This document shows, piece after piece, positions 50,635-60,706 of a stretch of 64,000 nt of DNA (its first letter is position 1; each line of letters opens with the position of its first letter). Below the pieces are notes generated by a model that was not told the origin of the DNA, ran no database searches, and was given only the letters and a program-made list of their open reading frames with translations. The stretch spans positions 113,486 to 177,485 of the forward strand of contig JAVEYB010000003.1 in NCBI GenBank assembly GCA_034003725.1. Direction: 5' to 3'. This DNA is from Candidatus Zixiibacteriota bacterium (GTDB lineage Bacteria; Zixibacteria; MSB-5A5; GN15; FEB-12). Both the position numbers and the translations under genes were made by a program.

Positions 50635-51968
50635 GTTTCTACTCCCCCGTCATAACCAACGCCGCCGAAGTCGCGACCAGCGACTCGCTGCACCTGTTCA
50701 AGTATGTCGAGGATCCGGAACAGTACCGGATCGAGACGTTCGAAAAGCACGGCGGCTACCGGGCCTGGAAGAAAGTGTTGACGTCGATGAAGGCCGAGGA
50801 CGTGATCGGCGAGGTGAAAAACTCCGGCCTCCGCGGCCGCGGAGGCGCCGGCTTCCCGACCGGTATGAAATGGGGGTTTGTCCCCAAAGACTCGCCCAGG
50901 GCGCGCTATCTGATCTGCAACGCCGACGAGTCCGAACCCGGAACCTGCAAGGACCGGGTGATCATGGAGCGAGACCCGCACGCCATGATCGAGGGAATGG
51001 CGATTGCCGCATATGCGATCGGGTGCCACCTGATGTTTGTCTATATACGCGGCGAGTTCGGCCACTGTATCGAGCGGGTCGAAGCCGCCGTGAAGGAAGC
51101 ATACGCGCGGGGCCATCTGGGGAAAAACGTGTACGGCTCCGGTTACGACCTCGACATGGTCGTCCATTCCGGAGGCGGCGCGTATATCTGCGGCGAAGAG
51201 ACCGCGCTGTTGAATTCACTCGAGGGAGAGAAAGGCCTCGCGCGCATCCGGCCGCCGTTTCCGGCGATCGCGGGGCTCTATGCGTCGCCCACGATCGTGA
51301 ACAACGTCGAAACGCTGACGGCAGTCCCGCACATCATCAATCGGGGAGCCGCCTGGTATAAATCGATGGGTACCGAAAAATCGGCCGGCAGCAAGATTTT
51401 CTCGCTGTCCGGGCATGTCAATCGTCCCGGCAACTACGAAGTTCCCCTCGGTTTCAATCTGAAGACGCTCATTTACGACGGAAAATACGGCGCCGGGATC
51501 CGGGGCGGCAAAAAACTCAAAGCGGTGATTCCGGGCGGCGCGTCCACACCGTTTTTGACTCCCGACATGATCGATATCGGTCTCGACTATGAATCGCTGG
51601 CATCGGTCGGTTCCATGCTCGGTTCGGGCGCGATCATCGTGCTCGACGAGAATACCTGCGTCGTCTGGTCCATCATGAAGCTGATCCACTTCTTCCGCCA
51701 CGAGTCGTGCGGCAAATGCACGCCGTGCCGGGAGGGCACGGGCTGGCTCGAACAGCTGATCACGCGGATCGAGCGCGGCGAAGGGCGCCCGGGCGATATC
51801 GAAAAAATCGATGATTTGTGCGGCAATATTCTCGGCCGGACCATCTGTCCGCTCGGCGACGCCGCGGTGATGCCGATACAGTCGACGCTGAAGCTGTTCC
51901 GCGACGAGTGGCAGTACCATATCGATCACAAAAAGTGCCCGTGTCCCAACAACCATGAGTTCAAGTGA
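50631..51968 (+). CDS. nuoF: NADH-quinone oxidoreductase subunit F
   Basis: 445 residues, the 51-kDa subunit. NADH/FMN sites are GLRGRGGAGFPTGMKW and GAYICGEETALLNS, and the N3 [4Fe-4S] ligands are ESCGKCTPCREGTG plus a later Cys near ILGRTICPLGD. It takes hydride from NADH. The GTG of nuoG overlaps its stop. Confidence 0.97.
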   Translation: MSFYSPVITNAAEVATSDSLHLFKYVEDPEQYRIETFEKHGGYRAWKKVLTSMKAEDVIGEVKNSGLRGRGGAGFPTGMKWGFVPKDSPRARYLICNADESEPGTCKDRVIMERDPHAMIEGMAIAAYAIGCHLMFVYIRGEFGHCIERVEAAVKEAYARGHLGKNVYGSGYDLDMVVHSGGGAYICGEETALLNSLEGEKGLARIRPPFPAIAGLYASPTIVNNVETLTAVPHIINRGAAWYKSMGTEKSAGSKIFSLSGHVNRPGNYEVPLGFNLKTLIYDGKYGAGIRGGKKLKAVIPGGASTPFLTPDMIDIGLDYESLASVGSMLGSGAIIVLDENTCVVWSIMKLIHFFRHESCGKCTPCREGTGWLEQLITRIERGEGRPGDIEKIDDLCGNILGRTICPLGDAAVMPIQSTLKLFRDEWQYHIDHKKCPCPNNHEFK

Positions 51969-54526
51969 GAGAATCGGTGGCTACTGAGACACAAAAAGTG
52001 ACTTCGACGGTGACGCTGACGATCGACGGTCGGCAGGTGACGGTGCCGAAGGGGACGACCGTGCTGGAAGCCGCGCTGGGCATGGGCATCCATATCCCGA
52101 CTTTCTGCTGGCACCCGAAATTGAAGTCGGTCGGCGCCTGCCGCATGTGCTATGTCGAAATAGAGAAGATGCCCAAGCTGGCAGTATCGTGCGCGACCGA
52201 GGCGATGGACGGTATGGTCGTGCACACCGATTCCGACCTGGTCAAGCGCGGCCGAAAGGCCATCATCGAGTTTATCCTCGCCAACCATCCGCTCGATTGC
52301 CCGACGTGCGACAAGGGCGGCGAATGCGACCTGCAAAACCTGACCTACAAGCACGGCTACGACGACAGCCGATTCGACTTCATGAAAATGCGCTTCACGG
52401 AGGGCGCCGAACACACGACCTTCGACGACAAGCGCATCGGCCCGGAAATCATTCTCAATCGAAACCGCTGCATCCTGTGTTACAAGTGCGTCCGGGCCAA
52501 CAAAGAAGCGTTCGGCGAATACGACCTCGGCGCGTTCGAGCGCGGCAATATCACCGAGATCAACGCCGCGCCGGGCCGCGAAGTCACCAATCCCTTCTCA
52601 GGCAACCTCGTCGAGATCTGCCCGGTCGGCGCTCTCACCAACACCGACTGGCGATACAAGATACGCGTCTGGCTCACCGGGCAGGCCAAATCGATCTGTC
52701 CGTTCACGTCGTCCGGCACCAACACCCTCCTGTGGAAAGAAGACCACCAGCAGAAGATCTTCCGCTGCACCGCGAGGCGCGACGACTCGATCGACGACGG
52801 GTGGATCGCCGACCTCACCCGCTACGGCTATCAGTTCGTCATGGCCGACGATCGGCTGCAGACGCCGCTCATCAAAAAGGACGGCAAACAGGTCAAGGCC
52901 ACCTGGGACGAGGCGCTGGCGCTCGTAGCGAAGCGTCTGAAGGAGATAGACGACACCAAGGGCAACGTCTGTATCGGCGGATTGATCGCCTCTCATCTGG
53001 ACAACGAGTCGCTGTATGCGTTCAACAAATTCATGCGCGTGACGATAGGCGCCAACAACATCGATCACCGCCTGGATTACCCGATGCTGCCCCCGGAAGG
53101 CGGCTCGGCCTATCCGGTGCTGTCCTCGCGGCCGTTTTCGATCGCCGACATCGACACTTCCGACGTCATCGTCTCGTTCGCGTCCGACATGCTCAAGGAG
53201 CATCCCAACGAATACCTTCGGATGCGCAAAGCCTGGTTCTTCCGTCAGGCGAAAGTAATCACGATCAATCCGTACGGGGTCAACAACTCGGATATCGCCG
53301 CGGTTGACGTCGTCTATACGCCCGGCACCGAAGAGAGTGTCATCAGCGCGCTGTGCCTGGCCGCGATCGAGGCGAAGATGGTCGACGCTTCCCGGGCGCA
53401 GGGATTGGCCGCGAAACTCCCGTACAAGACCGCATCGGACGCCGCACGGGCGGCCGGAGTCGACATCAAAGATATCACGTTGATTGCGCGTTTTCTCGCC
53501 GGCGGCAAAAAAGTCACCTTCATGGTCGGCGAACTGCTTGCGCGGTGTGCGCACCGGGAGGCGGCCGCCGCGGCGCTGGCCAACCTGAACCGCCTTTTTG
53601 ATCTCGATGCCAGAGGACAGATGGCCCGGCTGGCTCGATTCGCCAATTCCAAGGGCGCGGAGAAGCTCGGTGTGACGCCGTTCCCGGCCCCGGCCGTCCG
53701 GACCCGGCTCGAGTCCGCGTTCGGTTCCTGGCCGTCCAGCGAGCCGCTCACCGCCGACAAGATGCTCGTTCAGATGAACAAAGAAGCGATCAACGCCGCT
53801 CTCGTAGTCGGCGCCAATCCGGTCATGTTGTATCCGGACCGCGAGTTCGCAACCGAATGCCTCGAAAAACTGGACTTCCTGGTCGTATGCGATCTGTTTG
53901 AGACCGCGACGACCGCCCTTGCGGACGTTGTGTTGCCGCTGGCGAGTTTCGCCGAGTATGCCGGCGATTATGTGAATCTGGAAGGTCGCGTTCAGTCGAC
54001 CGAGGCGGCCATCAAGCCTCGTTTCCAGTCCAAACCCGCCCGCGAAGTGATCCGGCTTATCGCCGATGAGCTCGGCAAACCGCTGGCAACCTCGCCCGAT
54101 CAGCTTCGCACCGAGGCGGCGTCGATCCTCGAAGCCGATCATGTGCTGACCTGGCCTGCGGCGTATGTCGATGTACCGGCCGAGCCGGTGTCCGCAAAAG
54201 AAGGCTTCGACATTCCGCTCTTCGTCGGTGATGATCCGCACCACTGCGGCCATCTGACCGAGAAGTCGGTGTCCCTTTCGAATTTCTGTGCCGAAGCGTA
54301 CGTGGAGATGTCCGCCGACCTCGCGGCGTCGCTCGACGTCAAAGCCGGAGACTCCGTCCGGGTCGAGTCGCCGGTGGGCAAGATAATCGTGCCGGTGAAA
54401 GTTTCCGATTGGATCGACACGCCGGTGGTGTTTATTCCGAGGAACTTCTCCTCGACGCCGGTCACGTCGCTGCTCATGCGCAAGGAGCGCGTCAACCGGG
54501 TCAAGATAACCAAGGTGGCGGATTAA
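51965..54526 (+). CDS. nuoG: NADH-quinone oxidoreductase subunit G
   Basis: 853 residues. [2Fe-2S] ligands are FCWHPKLKSVGACRMCYVE, the His/Cys cluster is HPLDCPTCDKGGECDLQ, and the CxxCxxC motif is NRCILCYKCVRA with CPVGALT. A molybdopterin-oxidoreductase-like domain follows (about 230-830) without visible cofactor residues. The extra N7 cluster of E. coli/Thermus looks absent: SICPFTSSGTN keeps one Cys and WIADLTRYGY has Asp where the last Cys would be. GTG start overlaps nuoF. Confidence 0.94.
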   Translation: MRESVATETQKVTSTVTLTIDGRQVTVPKGTTVLEAALGMGIHIPTFCWHPKLKSVGACRMCYVEIEKMPKLAVSCATEAMDGMVVHTDSDLVKRGRKAIIEFILANHPLDCPTCDKGGECDLQNLTYKHGYDDSRFDFMKMRFTEGAEHTTFDDKRIGPEIILNRNRCILCYKCVRANKEAFGEYDLGAFERGNITEINAAPGREVTNPFSGNLVEICPVGALTNTDWRYKIRVWLTGQAKSICPFTSSGTNTLLWKEDHQQKIFRCTARRDDSIDDGWIADLTRYGYQFVMADDRLQTPLIKKDGKQVKATWDEALALVAKRLKEIDDTKGNVCIGGLIASHLDNESLYAFNKFMRVTIGANNIDHRLDYPMLPPEGGSAYPVLSSRPFSIADIDTSDVIVSFASDMLKEHPNEYLRMRKAWFFRQAKVITINPYGVNNSDIAAVDVVYTPGTEESVISALCLAAIEAKMVDASRAQGLAAKLPYKTASDAARAAGVDIKDITLIARFLAGGKKVTFMVGELLARCAHREAAAAALANLNRLFDLDARGQMARLARFANSKGAEKLGVTPFPAPAVRTRLESAFGSWPSSEPLTADKMLVQMNKEAINAALVVGANPVMLYPDREFATECLEKLDFLVVCDLFETATTALADVVLPLASFAEYAGDYVNLEGRVQSTEAAIKPRFQSKPAREVIRLIADELGKPLATSPDQLRTEAASILEADHVLTWPAAYVDVPAEPVSAKEGFDIPLFVGDDPHHCGHLTEKSVSLSNFCAEAYVEMSADLAASLDVKAGDSVRVESPVGKIIVPVKVSDWIDTPVVFIPRNFSSTPVTSLLMRKERVNRVKITKVAD

Positions 54527-54530
54527 GAAT

Positions 54531-55535
54531 ATGCTCGAAATGATCCTGATATCATCGGCGAAAGTCATCGCGGTTATCATCGCGGTCCTCACGGGCTGCG
54601 CCTACATGACGTACATGGAGCGCAAGGTGGTGGCGCACATGCAGCACCGGATCGGCCCCAGCTACGCCGGCCCGTACGGGTTGCTGCAGCCGATCGCCGA
54701 TGCCATCAAGCTGGCCTTCAAGGAGGACATCGTCCCCGACGGCGTCGAGCGAATCACCTATGCCATCGCGCCGATCGCCAGTTTCGTTCCAGCCATGCTC
54801 ATATTCGCCGTGATCCCGTTCTCCAACGGTTTTACCGTGTTCGGCTACGACATCCCCGGTGTCATTTCCGATTTGAACGTGGGCGTGCTGTATATCTTCG
54901 CGATGACCTCGCTCGGAGTATACGGCATCGTCCTTGCAGGCTGGTCGTCTCCTTCGAAATACTCCCTCATGGGCGCGATCCGATCCTCCGCACAAATGAT
55001 CTCGTATGAGATCAGCTACGGGCTGTCCATTGTCGGCATCCTGATAATCAGCAACTCACTTTCGCTGACGCAGATCGTGGCCGACCAGGCCGCCGAGTCG
55101 TGGTTGTTTTTCGGCAACTGGTACATCGTCAAACAGCCGCTGGGATTTCTGCTGTATCTCACCTGCGCGATCGCCGAAACGAACCGCGCTCCCTTTGATC
55201 TGCCCGAGGCTGAGTCGGAACTTGTGGGCGGGTACCACACGGAATACTCATCGATGCGTTTTTCGATGTTCTTCATCGCAGAGTACGCTTACATGATCGG
55301 GGTGGGCGCCGTCGGCACGACGCTCTTTCTCGGCGGCTGGAACGGGCCGTTTCTGCCCCCGGTCGTGTGGTTTTTGATAAAAATGTTTTTGTTCATGTTC
55401 TTTTACGTCTGGCTCCGCGCCACATTCCCGCGCTTCCGGTACGATCAGCTCATGCAGTTCGGCTGGAAAGTGCTGTTTCCGCTGGCGGTGCTCAATACCA
55501 TGGGTACGGCGGTATGGGTGGTGCTGTTCGGATAG
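54531..55535 (+). CDS. nuoH: NADH-quinone oxidoreductase subunit H
   Basis: 334 residues and eight helices. YMERKVVAHMQHRIGPSYAGP and AETNRAPFDLPEAESELVGGYHTEYS in full frame form the conserved cytoplasmic loops near the quinone channel, and RATFPRFRYDQLM closes it. It couples the redox arm to the membrane arm. Confidence 0.97.
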   Translation: MLEMILISSAKVIAVIIAVLTGCAYMTYMERKVVAHMQHRIGPSYAGPYGLLQPIADAIKLAFKEDIVPDGVERITYAIAPIASFVPAMLIFAVIPFSNGFTVFGYDIPGVISDLNVGVLYIFAMTSLGVYGIVLAGWSSPSKYSLMGAIRSSAQMISYEISYGLSIVGILIISNSLSLTQIVADQAAESWLFFGNWYIVKQPLGFLLYLTCAIAETNRAPFDLPEAESELVGGYHTEYSSMRFSMFFIAEYAYMIGVGAVGTTLFLGGWNGPFLPPVVWFLIKMFLFMFFYVWLRATFPRFRYDQLMQFGWKVLFPLAVLNTMGTAVWVVLFG

Positions 55536-55557
55536 AAACGGCAGAGTGTAGGACGGT

Positions 55558-56064
55558 ATGAAAGATATCATCAAAGCGATCGGCAACGTCTTCGTCAAAA
55601 TGCCGCAGGGATTCTGGGTCACGTTCAAACACCTGTTCAAGAAGCCCGTGACGCTGGATTACCCGCGCAAGAAGAAACCGATGGCCCCTCGGTATCGCGG
55701 CAAGCACTACCTCGAGCGCTACGACGACGGTACCGAACGCTGCGTATGTTGCGGTCTGTGCGCGGCCGCGTGCCCGGCCGACGCTATCTACATGGAGCCC
55801 GAAGAGACCGAGAAGGGCGAGCGAAAGGCGAAAGTCTACGAGATTAATCTGCTCCGATGCATCTTCTGCGGTTTCTGCGAGGAAGCCTGCCCGGAGGAAG
55901 CGATCTTCCTGGGGCAGGAGTACGAGTTCTCGGCCGACGCCCGTAACAAGTTTCTCTGGACCAAGCAGGACATGCTGGTCCCGCATCCGCGCAAGGACAA
56001 TCCGTTCAAGCGCATCCTTCGACGGGTGCGCAAGGTCTATGGAGTTCCCGAGGCGACGCGATGA
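55558..56064 (+). CDS. nuoI: NADH-quinone oxidoreductase subunit I
   Basis: 168 residues. Two [4Fe-4S] motifs, CVCCGLCAAACPADAI and CIFCGFCEEACPEEAI, hold clusters N6a and N6b, preceded by PRYRGKHYLERYDDG. It links NuoG to NuoB. nuoJ starts 4 nt before its end. Confidence 0.97.
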   Translation: MKDIIKAIGNVFVKMPQGFWVTFKHLFKKPVTLDYPRKKKPMAPRYRGKHYLERYDDGTERCVCCGLCAAACPADAIYMEPEETEKGERKAKVYEINLLRCIFCGFCEEACPEEAIFLGQEYEFSADARNKFLWTKQDMLVPHPRKDNPFKRILRRVRKVYGVPEATR

Positions 56065-56648
56065 CGCCTGATTATGCCATCTTTTTGATTTCGGCCGCGG
56101 TAGCCGTGTTCGGCGCGACCATGATGATCATGCAGCGCAACCCGGTTGCATCGGTATTGTACCTGATCGTCTCGCTGGTCGCTCAGGCGGTGGTTTACGT
56201 GCAGCTCGGCGCCATCTTCATAGGCGCTATCCTGATCATCGTCTATGCCGGCGCTATCCTGGTGCTGTTTTTGTTCGTGATCATGCTGCTCAACCTGCGG
56301 GCCGACCCCGAACTGTCCGCCGGTATGCCGCCGCTGAGCTGGTTTACGAAAACGGCGGTCCCGGTACTGCTCATTGTCGAGCTCTATTTCGTCATCGATC
56401 GCGTTCTGCTGCCGGAAGCGCCGACCGGGATTGTCGGTGAGGTCGCCGGCGACTTTGGATCCGTCCATAGTATCGCAACCAAGATGTTCACCGATTACCT
56501 GTTTCCCGTTCAGTTGACGGGCGTGCTGTTGCTGGTGGCGGTGGTCGGAGCGGTCGTGATCGCCCGGCGTGAATCCGCCGAACCGCGCAAGGACGTCGGG
56601 GCAACGGACAACAGAAGCGAACAACGATCAGGTTCGATCGCGGGGTGA
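56061..56648 (+). CDS. nuoJ: NADH-quinone oxidoreductase subunit J
   Basis: 195 residues with five helices. ASVLYLIVSLVAQAVVYVQL and the conserved helix-3 IVYAGAILVLFLFVIMLLNL are plain. The C-terminal tail is long and polar. Overlaps nuoK by ATGA. Confidence 0.94.
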   Translation: MTPDYAIFLISAAVAVFGATMMIMQRNPVASVLYLIVSLVAQAVVYVQLGAIFIGAILIIVYAGAILVLFLFVIMLLNLRADPELSAGMPPLSWFTKTAVPVLLIVELYFVIDRVLLPEAPTGIVGEVAGDFGSVHSIATKMFTDYLFPVQLTGVLLLVAVVGAVVIARRESAEPRKDVGATDNRSEQRSGSIAG

Positions 56649-56953
56649 TGATGGTACCGATTCATGCATACTTGCTTCTGGCGGTCATCCTGTTCGGGAT
56701 CGGCGCCTTCGGCGTTCTGGTCTCGCGCAATATAATCGTCATGTTCATGTCGATCGAACTGATGCTGAATGCCGCCAACCTGGTGCTGATTGCCTTTTCG
56801 CGGGCCCTGGGTGTGGTCGACGGCCACGTGTTCGTGTTCCTCGTGCTCAGCGTGGCGGCGGCCGAAGCGGCGGTCGGACTGGCTATGATCATAACCATTT
56901 ATCGAAACCGGGAATCGATCAACATCGACCGGTTCAACCTGCTGAAGTGGTAG
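56645..56953 (+). CDS. nuoK: NADH-quinone oxidoreductase subunit K
   Basis: 102 residues with three helices, including the proton-channel glutamates in MSIELMLNAANL and LSVAAAEAAVGLAMI. MrpC-like fold. It lies 13 nt before nuoL. Confidence 0.96.
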   Translation: MMMVPIHAYLLLAVILFGIGAFGVLVSRNIIVMFMSIELMLNAANLVLIAFSRALGVVDGHVFVFLVLSVAAAEAAVGLAMIITIYRNRESINIDRFNLLKW

Positions 56954-56966
56954 GGTAGACGGGCTC

Positions 56967-58904
56967 ATGGCGGATTACTTATTCTGGATTCCACTGCTGC
57001 CGTTGATCGGCTTCCTCATCAATGGACTGCTGCTGGGCAAACTTCCCCGCCCGGTCGTTTCAGCCGTCGCCTGTACCTCGGTGGGCATGTCGCTGGCCCT
57101 GTCGATTGCGGCGTTTTTCGAGCTGAAGGCGCTCGAACCGGCCGCCCGGCAGATCGAGCAGACGCTCTTCACGTGGATTGCCGCCGGCTCGTTTCATGTC
57201 AATGTCGCGTTCCTGCTCGATCCGTTGTCGGCGGTGATGATCCTGGTGGTGACCGGTGTCGGCTTTTTGATCCATGTGTATTCGACCGGCTACATGCACC
57301 ACGACCACGATTTCGGGCGGTATTTCGCCTATCTCAATCTGTTTACATTCTCCATGCTGACGCTGGTGCTGGCTGACAACTTCCTGTTGATGTTTGTCGG
57401 CTGGGAAGGCGTGGGGCTGTGCTCATACCTGCTGATCGGTTTTTGGTATCACAAGCAGTCGGCGTCGGACGCCGGCAAAAAAGCGTTTATCGTCAATCGA
57501 ATCGGCGACTTCGGTTTTCTGCTCGGGATGTTCATCATATTCTGGCAGGTCGGCTCGCTCAATTTCACGGAGGTGTCGGCCAGGGCGCCGATAGTGTTTG
57601 CGGCGGGCGGCGGGCTGATAACGGCGGCGTGCCTGCTCATGTTTGTCGGCGCCACCGGCAAGTCGGCGCAGATTCCGCTGTACGTGTGGCTGCCCGACGC
57701 CATGGAAGGTCCGACACCGGTGTCGGCGCTGATCCATGCGGCGACCATGGTGACGGCGGGCGTCTACATGATCGCGCGGACCAACGTCCTGTACGTCATG
57801 GCGCCCGACGCGCTGATGGTGGTTGCCATCGTCGGCGCGGCGACGGCGTTTTTCGCCGCGACGATCGGGCTCGCCCAGAACGATATCAAGCGCGTGCTGG
57901 CGTATTCGACCGTCAGCCAGCTCGGGTACATGTTCCTCGCGTGCGGCGTGGCGGCGTTTACGGCGGGTATGTTTCACCTTATGACGCACGCCTTTTTCAA
58001 GGCTCTGCTGTTTCTTGCCTCGGGGTCGGTCATCCACGCCATGTCCAGCGAGCAGGATATGCGGCGCATGGGGGGCTTGAAGAAATACCTGCCGGTGACC
58101 TACTGGACCATGCTGATCGCGACCCTGACTATCTCCGGTATTCCCGGGCTGTCGGGTTTCTTCTCGAAGGACGAGATTTTGTGGAAGTCGTTTTCGTCGC
58201 AGTACGGCCATTGGGCGCTGTGGCTGATCGGCTTTGCGACCGCCGGGCTGACCGCGTTCTACATGTTCCGCCTGATCTACATGACGTTCCACGGCAAGGA
58301 GCGGATGGACGACAAAGTCCGGTCGCACATTCATGAGTCTCCTCGGTCGATGACGGTGCCGCTGATGGCGCTGGCCGTGCTGTCGGTGATCGGCGGGTTT
58401 GTCGGCATGCCGCACATTTTCGGCGTTACCAACTACTTCGAGCAGTGGCTGGCGCCGGTCATGCACGGGGCCGGGCACGAGGCCGCCGCGCACGCACTGG
58501 CGGCCGCGGGCGGCAGCGCCGCGATGGAGTGGGGGCTGATAGCGGCATCGGTCGCGCTCGTGCTGGTCGCGATTTTCGCGGCCCGCCACTTCTATAATCA
58601 GCGCCCGGAGGCGGCCACGGCGCTTGCCGGTCGGCTCTCAGGCCTGAAGACTACGCTCGCGAACAAATATTACGTCGACGAAATCTACGGCGCCACGGTC
58701 GTCCGTCCGCTCGTCAACGGCTCCCTGTTTTTGTGGAAGGTCGTGGATGTCGTCATTATCGACGGCCTGATCAACGGGCTGGCGGTGGTCGGGCGCGACG
58801 CCTCGGAACTGCTGCGATTCACACAGGGCGGACGGGTGCGCAGTTACGCCACCATTTTCGTTGTCGGCGTCGTGGCCCTGGTAGCCTACTTTATATTCGG
58901 ATAA
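56967..58904 (+). CDS. nuoL: NADH-quinone oxidoreductase subunit L
   Basis: 645 residues, antiporter-like proton pump with the long lateral helix. Markers are FLLMFVGWEGVGLCSYLLIGFW, GKSAQIPLYVWLPDAMEGPTPVSALIHAATMV in full frame, and HAFFKALLFLASGSVIH. The C-terminal amphipathic helix and terminal membrane helix are present (about 560-645). An Ala/His-rich insertion lies near residues 500-520. Confidence 0.97.
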   Translation: MADYLFWIPLLPLIGFLINGLLLGKLPRPVVSAVACTSVGMSLALSIAAFFELKALEPAARQIEQTLFTWIAAGSFHVNVAFLLDPLSAVMILVVTGVGFLIHVYSTGYMHHDHDFGRYFAYLNLFTFSMLTLVLADNFLLMFVGWEGVGLCSYLLIGFWYHKQSASDAGKKAFIVNRIGDFGFLLGMFIIFWQVGSLNFTEVSARAPIVFAAGGGLITAACLLMFVGATGKSAQIPLYVWLPDAMEGPTPVSALIHAATMVTAGVYMIARTNVLYVMAPDALMVVAIVGAATAFFAATIGLAQNDIKRVLAYSTVSQLGYMFLACGVAAFTAGMFHLMTHAFFKALLFLASGSVIHAMSSEQDMRRMGGLKKYLPVTYWTMLIATLTISGIPGLSGFFSKDEILWKSFSSQYGHWALWLIGFATAGLTAFYMFRLIYMTFHGKERMDDKVRSHIHESPRSMTVPLMALAVLSVIGGFVGMPHIFGVTNYFEQWLAPVMHGAGHEAAAHALAAAGGSAAMEWGLIAASVALVLVAIFAARHFYNQRPEAATALAGRLSGLKTTLANKYYVDEIYGATVVRPLVNGSLFLWKVVDVVIIDGLINGLAVVGRDASELLRFTQGGRVRSYATIFVVGVVALVAYFIFG

Positions 58905-58907
58905 CCT

Positions 58908-60488
58908 ATGGACTGGTTGACACCGCTCATATTCGCTCCGATCGTCGGCTCGATCATCCTCGCCTTCGTGCCGTCAAAGCACACCGAGACCATCAAGGGC
59001 GTCGCGCTGATCGTCGCGCTCATCACGCTCATCCTGTCGCTGTTCGTGTACGCGCAGTTCGACAAGCTCGGCGCCGGCATGCAGCTGACGGTGAACGTCC
59101 CGTGGGTCACCTCGCTCGGCATACACTACTACCTCGGTATCGACGGCATTTCGCTGCTGCTGATCGTGCTGACGACGGTGCTCACGGTGCTGTGTATCCT
59201 GTCGTCGTGGCGCTCGATCACGCACGGCGTCAAAGGGTATTTCATATCGATGCTCGTGCTGACCAGCGGCATGATCGGCGTGTTCTGCGCTCTCGATCTG
59301 TTCCTGTTTTACATCTTCTGGGAAGTGATGCTGGTCCCGATGTATTTCCTTATCGGGATATGGGGCGGCCCGCGGCGGGTCTACGCCGCAATCAAGTTCG
59401 TGTTGTTTACGATGTTCGGATCGCTGCTCATGCTGGTGGCGATTCTCTACCTGTATTTGCAGTACCACGCGTATTCCGGTGAATACACGTTTGACATGCT
59501 CAAGTTGATGCAGTTGCCGCTGGCGGTGAGTCCGCAGCACTGGCTTTTCGCGGCATTCGCGCTCGCGTTCGCGATCAAGGTTCCACTCTGGCCGCTGCAC
59601 ACGTGGCTGCCGGACGCGCACGTGCAGGCGCCCACCGCCGGTTCCGTCATCCTTGCCGGCGTGCTGCTGAAAATGGGAACCTACGGTTTCATTCGCATCT
59701 GCATGCCGATGTTCCCCGATGCGACGCAGACGTTTGTGCCGTACATCTCGGTGCTGGCCATTATCGCCATCATCTACGGCGCGCTGGTTTCGATGGTCCA
59801 GAAGGATATCAAGTCGCTGGTCGCGTTCTCATCGGTCTCCCACATGGGCTTCGTCATGCTCGGGTTGTTCGCGCTTAACCAGGAAGGCATGCAGGGAGCG
59901 GTGATCCAGATGATCAACCACGGCGTGTCCACCGGTGCGCTGTTCCTTCTGGTGGGCATGATTTACGAACGGCGCCACACTCGGCTGATTTCCGAGTTCG
60001 GCGGCCTCGCCAAAGTCATGCCGGTCTTCTCGGCGTTTTTCATGATCGTCATGCTGTCGTCGATCGGCCTGCCGTTCACCAACGGGTTCGTGGGCGAGTT
60101 TCTGATCCTGCTCGGTACGTTCAAGGCGAACATGGTCTACGGCATCGTGGCCGCGACCGGCGTCGTGCTGGCCGCCTGCTACATGCTGTGGATGTACCAG
60201 CGGGTCGTATTCGGCAAAGTTACGAAACCGGAAAACGAGAAACTGAAAGATATCAACTGGCGGGAGCGCATAATTCTGATCCCGCTGGTGGTCCTGATTT
60301 TCTTCATCGGCATCTTCCCGTCGCCGTTATTCGAGCGCACCGAGCCGGCCGTCCGTCAGGTGATCGCGCATATCGAAAAGTCGCGACCGGTGAAGGCCGA
60401 CTACCTGCCGGCCGATGAAGAAACGCTGGCATTGCGTGAGGGTGATGGTCTCGAAACGAAACCCGCAAGCGAGGGAACCACGCAGTGA
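58908..60488 (+). CDS. nuoM: NADH-quinone oxidoreductase subunit M
   Basis: 526 residues, antiporter-like pump. Markers are YYLGIDGISLLLIVLTT, FYIFWEVMLVPMYFLIGIWGG, KVPLWPLHTWLPDAHVQAPTAGSV in full frame, and SSVSHMGFVMLG. The C-terminal tail is charged. Its stop is overlapped by the GTG of the glutaredoxin-like selenoprotein gene. Confidence 0.97.
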   Translation: MDWLTPLIFAPIVGSIILAFVPSKHTETIKGVALIVALITLILSLFVYAQFDKLGAGMQLTVNVPWVTSLGIHYYLGIDGISLLLIVLTTVLTVLCILSSWRSITHGVKGYFISMLVLTSGMIGVFCALDLFLFYIFWEVMLVPMYFLIGIWGGPRRVYAAIKFVLFTMFGSLLMLVAILYLYLQYHAYSGEYTFDMLKLMQLPLAVSPQHWLFAAFALAFAIKVPLWPLHTWLPDAHVQAPTAGSVILAGVLLKMGTYGFIRICMPMFPDATQTFVPYISVLAIIAIIYGALVSMVQKDIKSLVAFSSVSHMGFVMLGLFALNQEGMQGAVIQMINHGVSTGALFLLVGMIYERRHTRLISEFGGLAKVMPVFSAFFMIVMLSSIGLPFTNGFVGEFLILLGTFKANMVYGIVAATGVVLAACYMLWMYQRVVFGKVTKPENEKLKDINWRERIILIPLVVLIFFIGIFPSPLFERTEPAVRQVIAHIEKSRPVKADYLPADEETLALREGDGLETKPASEGTTQ

Positions 60489-60706
60489 GTGATGTCGTCA
60501 TATATACCAAGACCGGTTGTCCGTATTGTGCCGCGGCAAAGAAGCACTACGCCGACCAGGGAATCGGGTTTACGGAATTCAACGTGACCGACCGCCCGGA
60601 ATTCAAGAAGAAGGTGCTGGAGCTGACGGGCGGCCAGTCGATCGTCCCGGTCATCGTCGAAGGAAGCAACGTCACCGTCGGTTTTGGAGGCGGTTGAGGT
60701 TTTTAA
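60485..60706 (+). CDS. Glutaredoxin-like selenoprotein ending U-x-x-stop (in-frame TGA read as selenocysteine)
   Basis: 73 residues with the TGA at 60695-60697 read as Sec71, followed by Gly, Phe and TAA. The N-terminal part is a small glutaredoxin fold: VVIYTKTGCPYCAAAKKHY with Cys12-Pro-Tyr-Cys15, the cis-Pro strand SIVPVIVEG and VGFGGG just before the Sec. Read as a normal gene it would end abruptly at GFGGG. The downstream SECIS-like hairpin and the match to the known U-x-x-stop selenoprotein design make Sec much more likely. GTG start overlaps the nuoM stop by 4 nt, and nuoN starts 29 nt after TAA, so it is made with complex I. A thiol/selenol redox role (peroxide or disulfide handling) is inferred. 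Confidence 0.85.

Noticed and set aside
60485-60697. A complete 70-residue glutaredoxin ending at the TGA
   Set aside because: The frame continues with Gly-Phe-TAA, a SECIS-like hairpin lies at the correct distance and the ending is the known U-x-x-stop form, so the TGA is better read as Sec.
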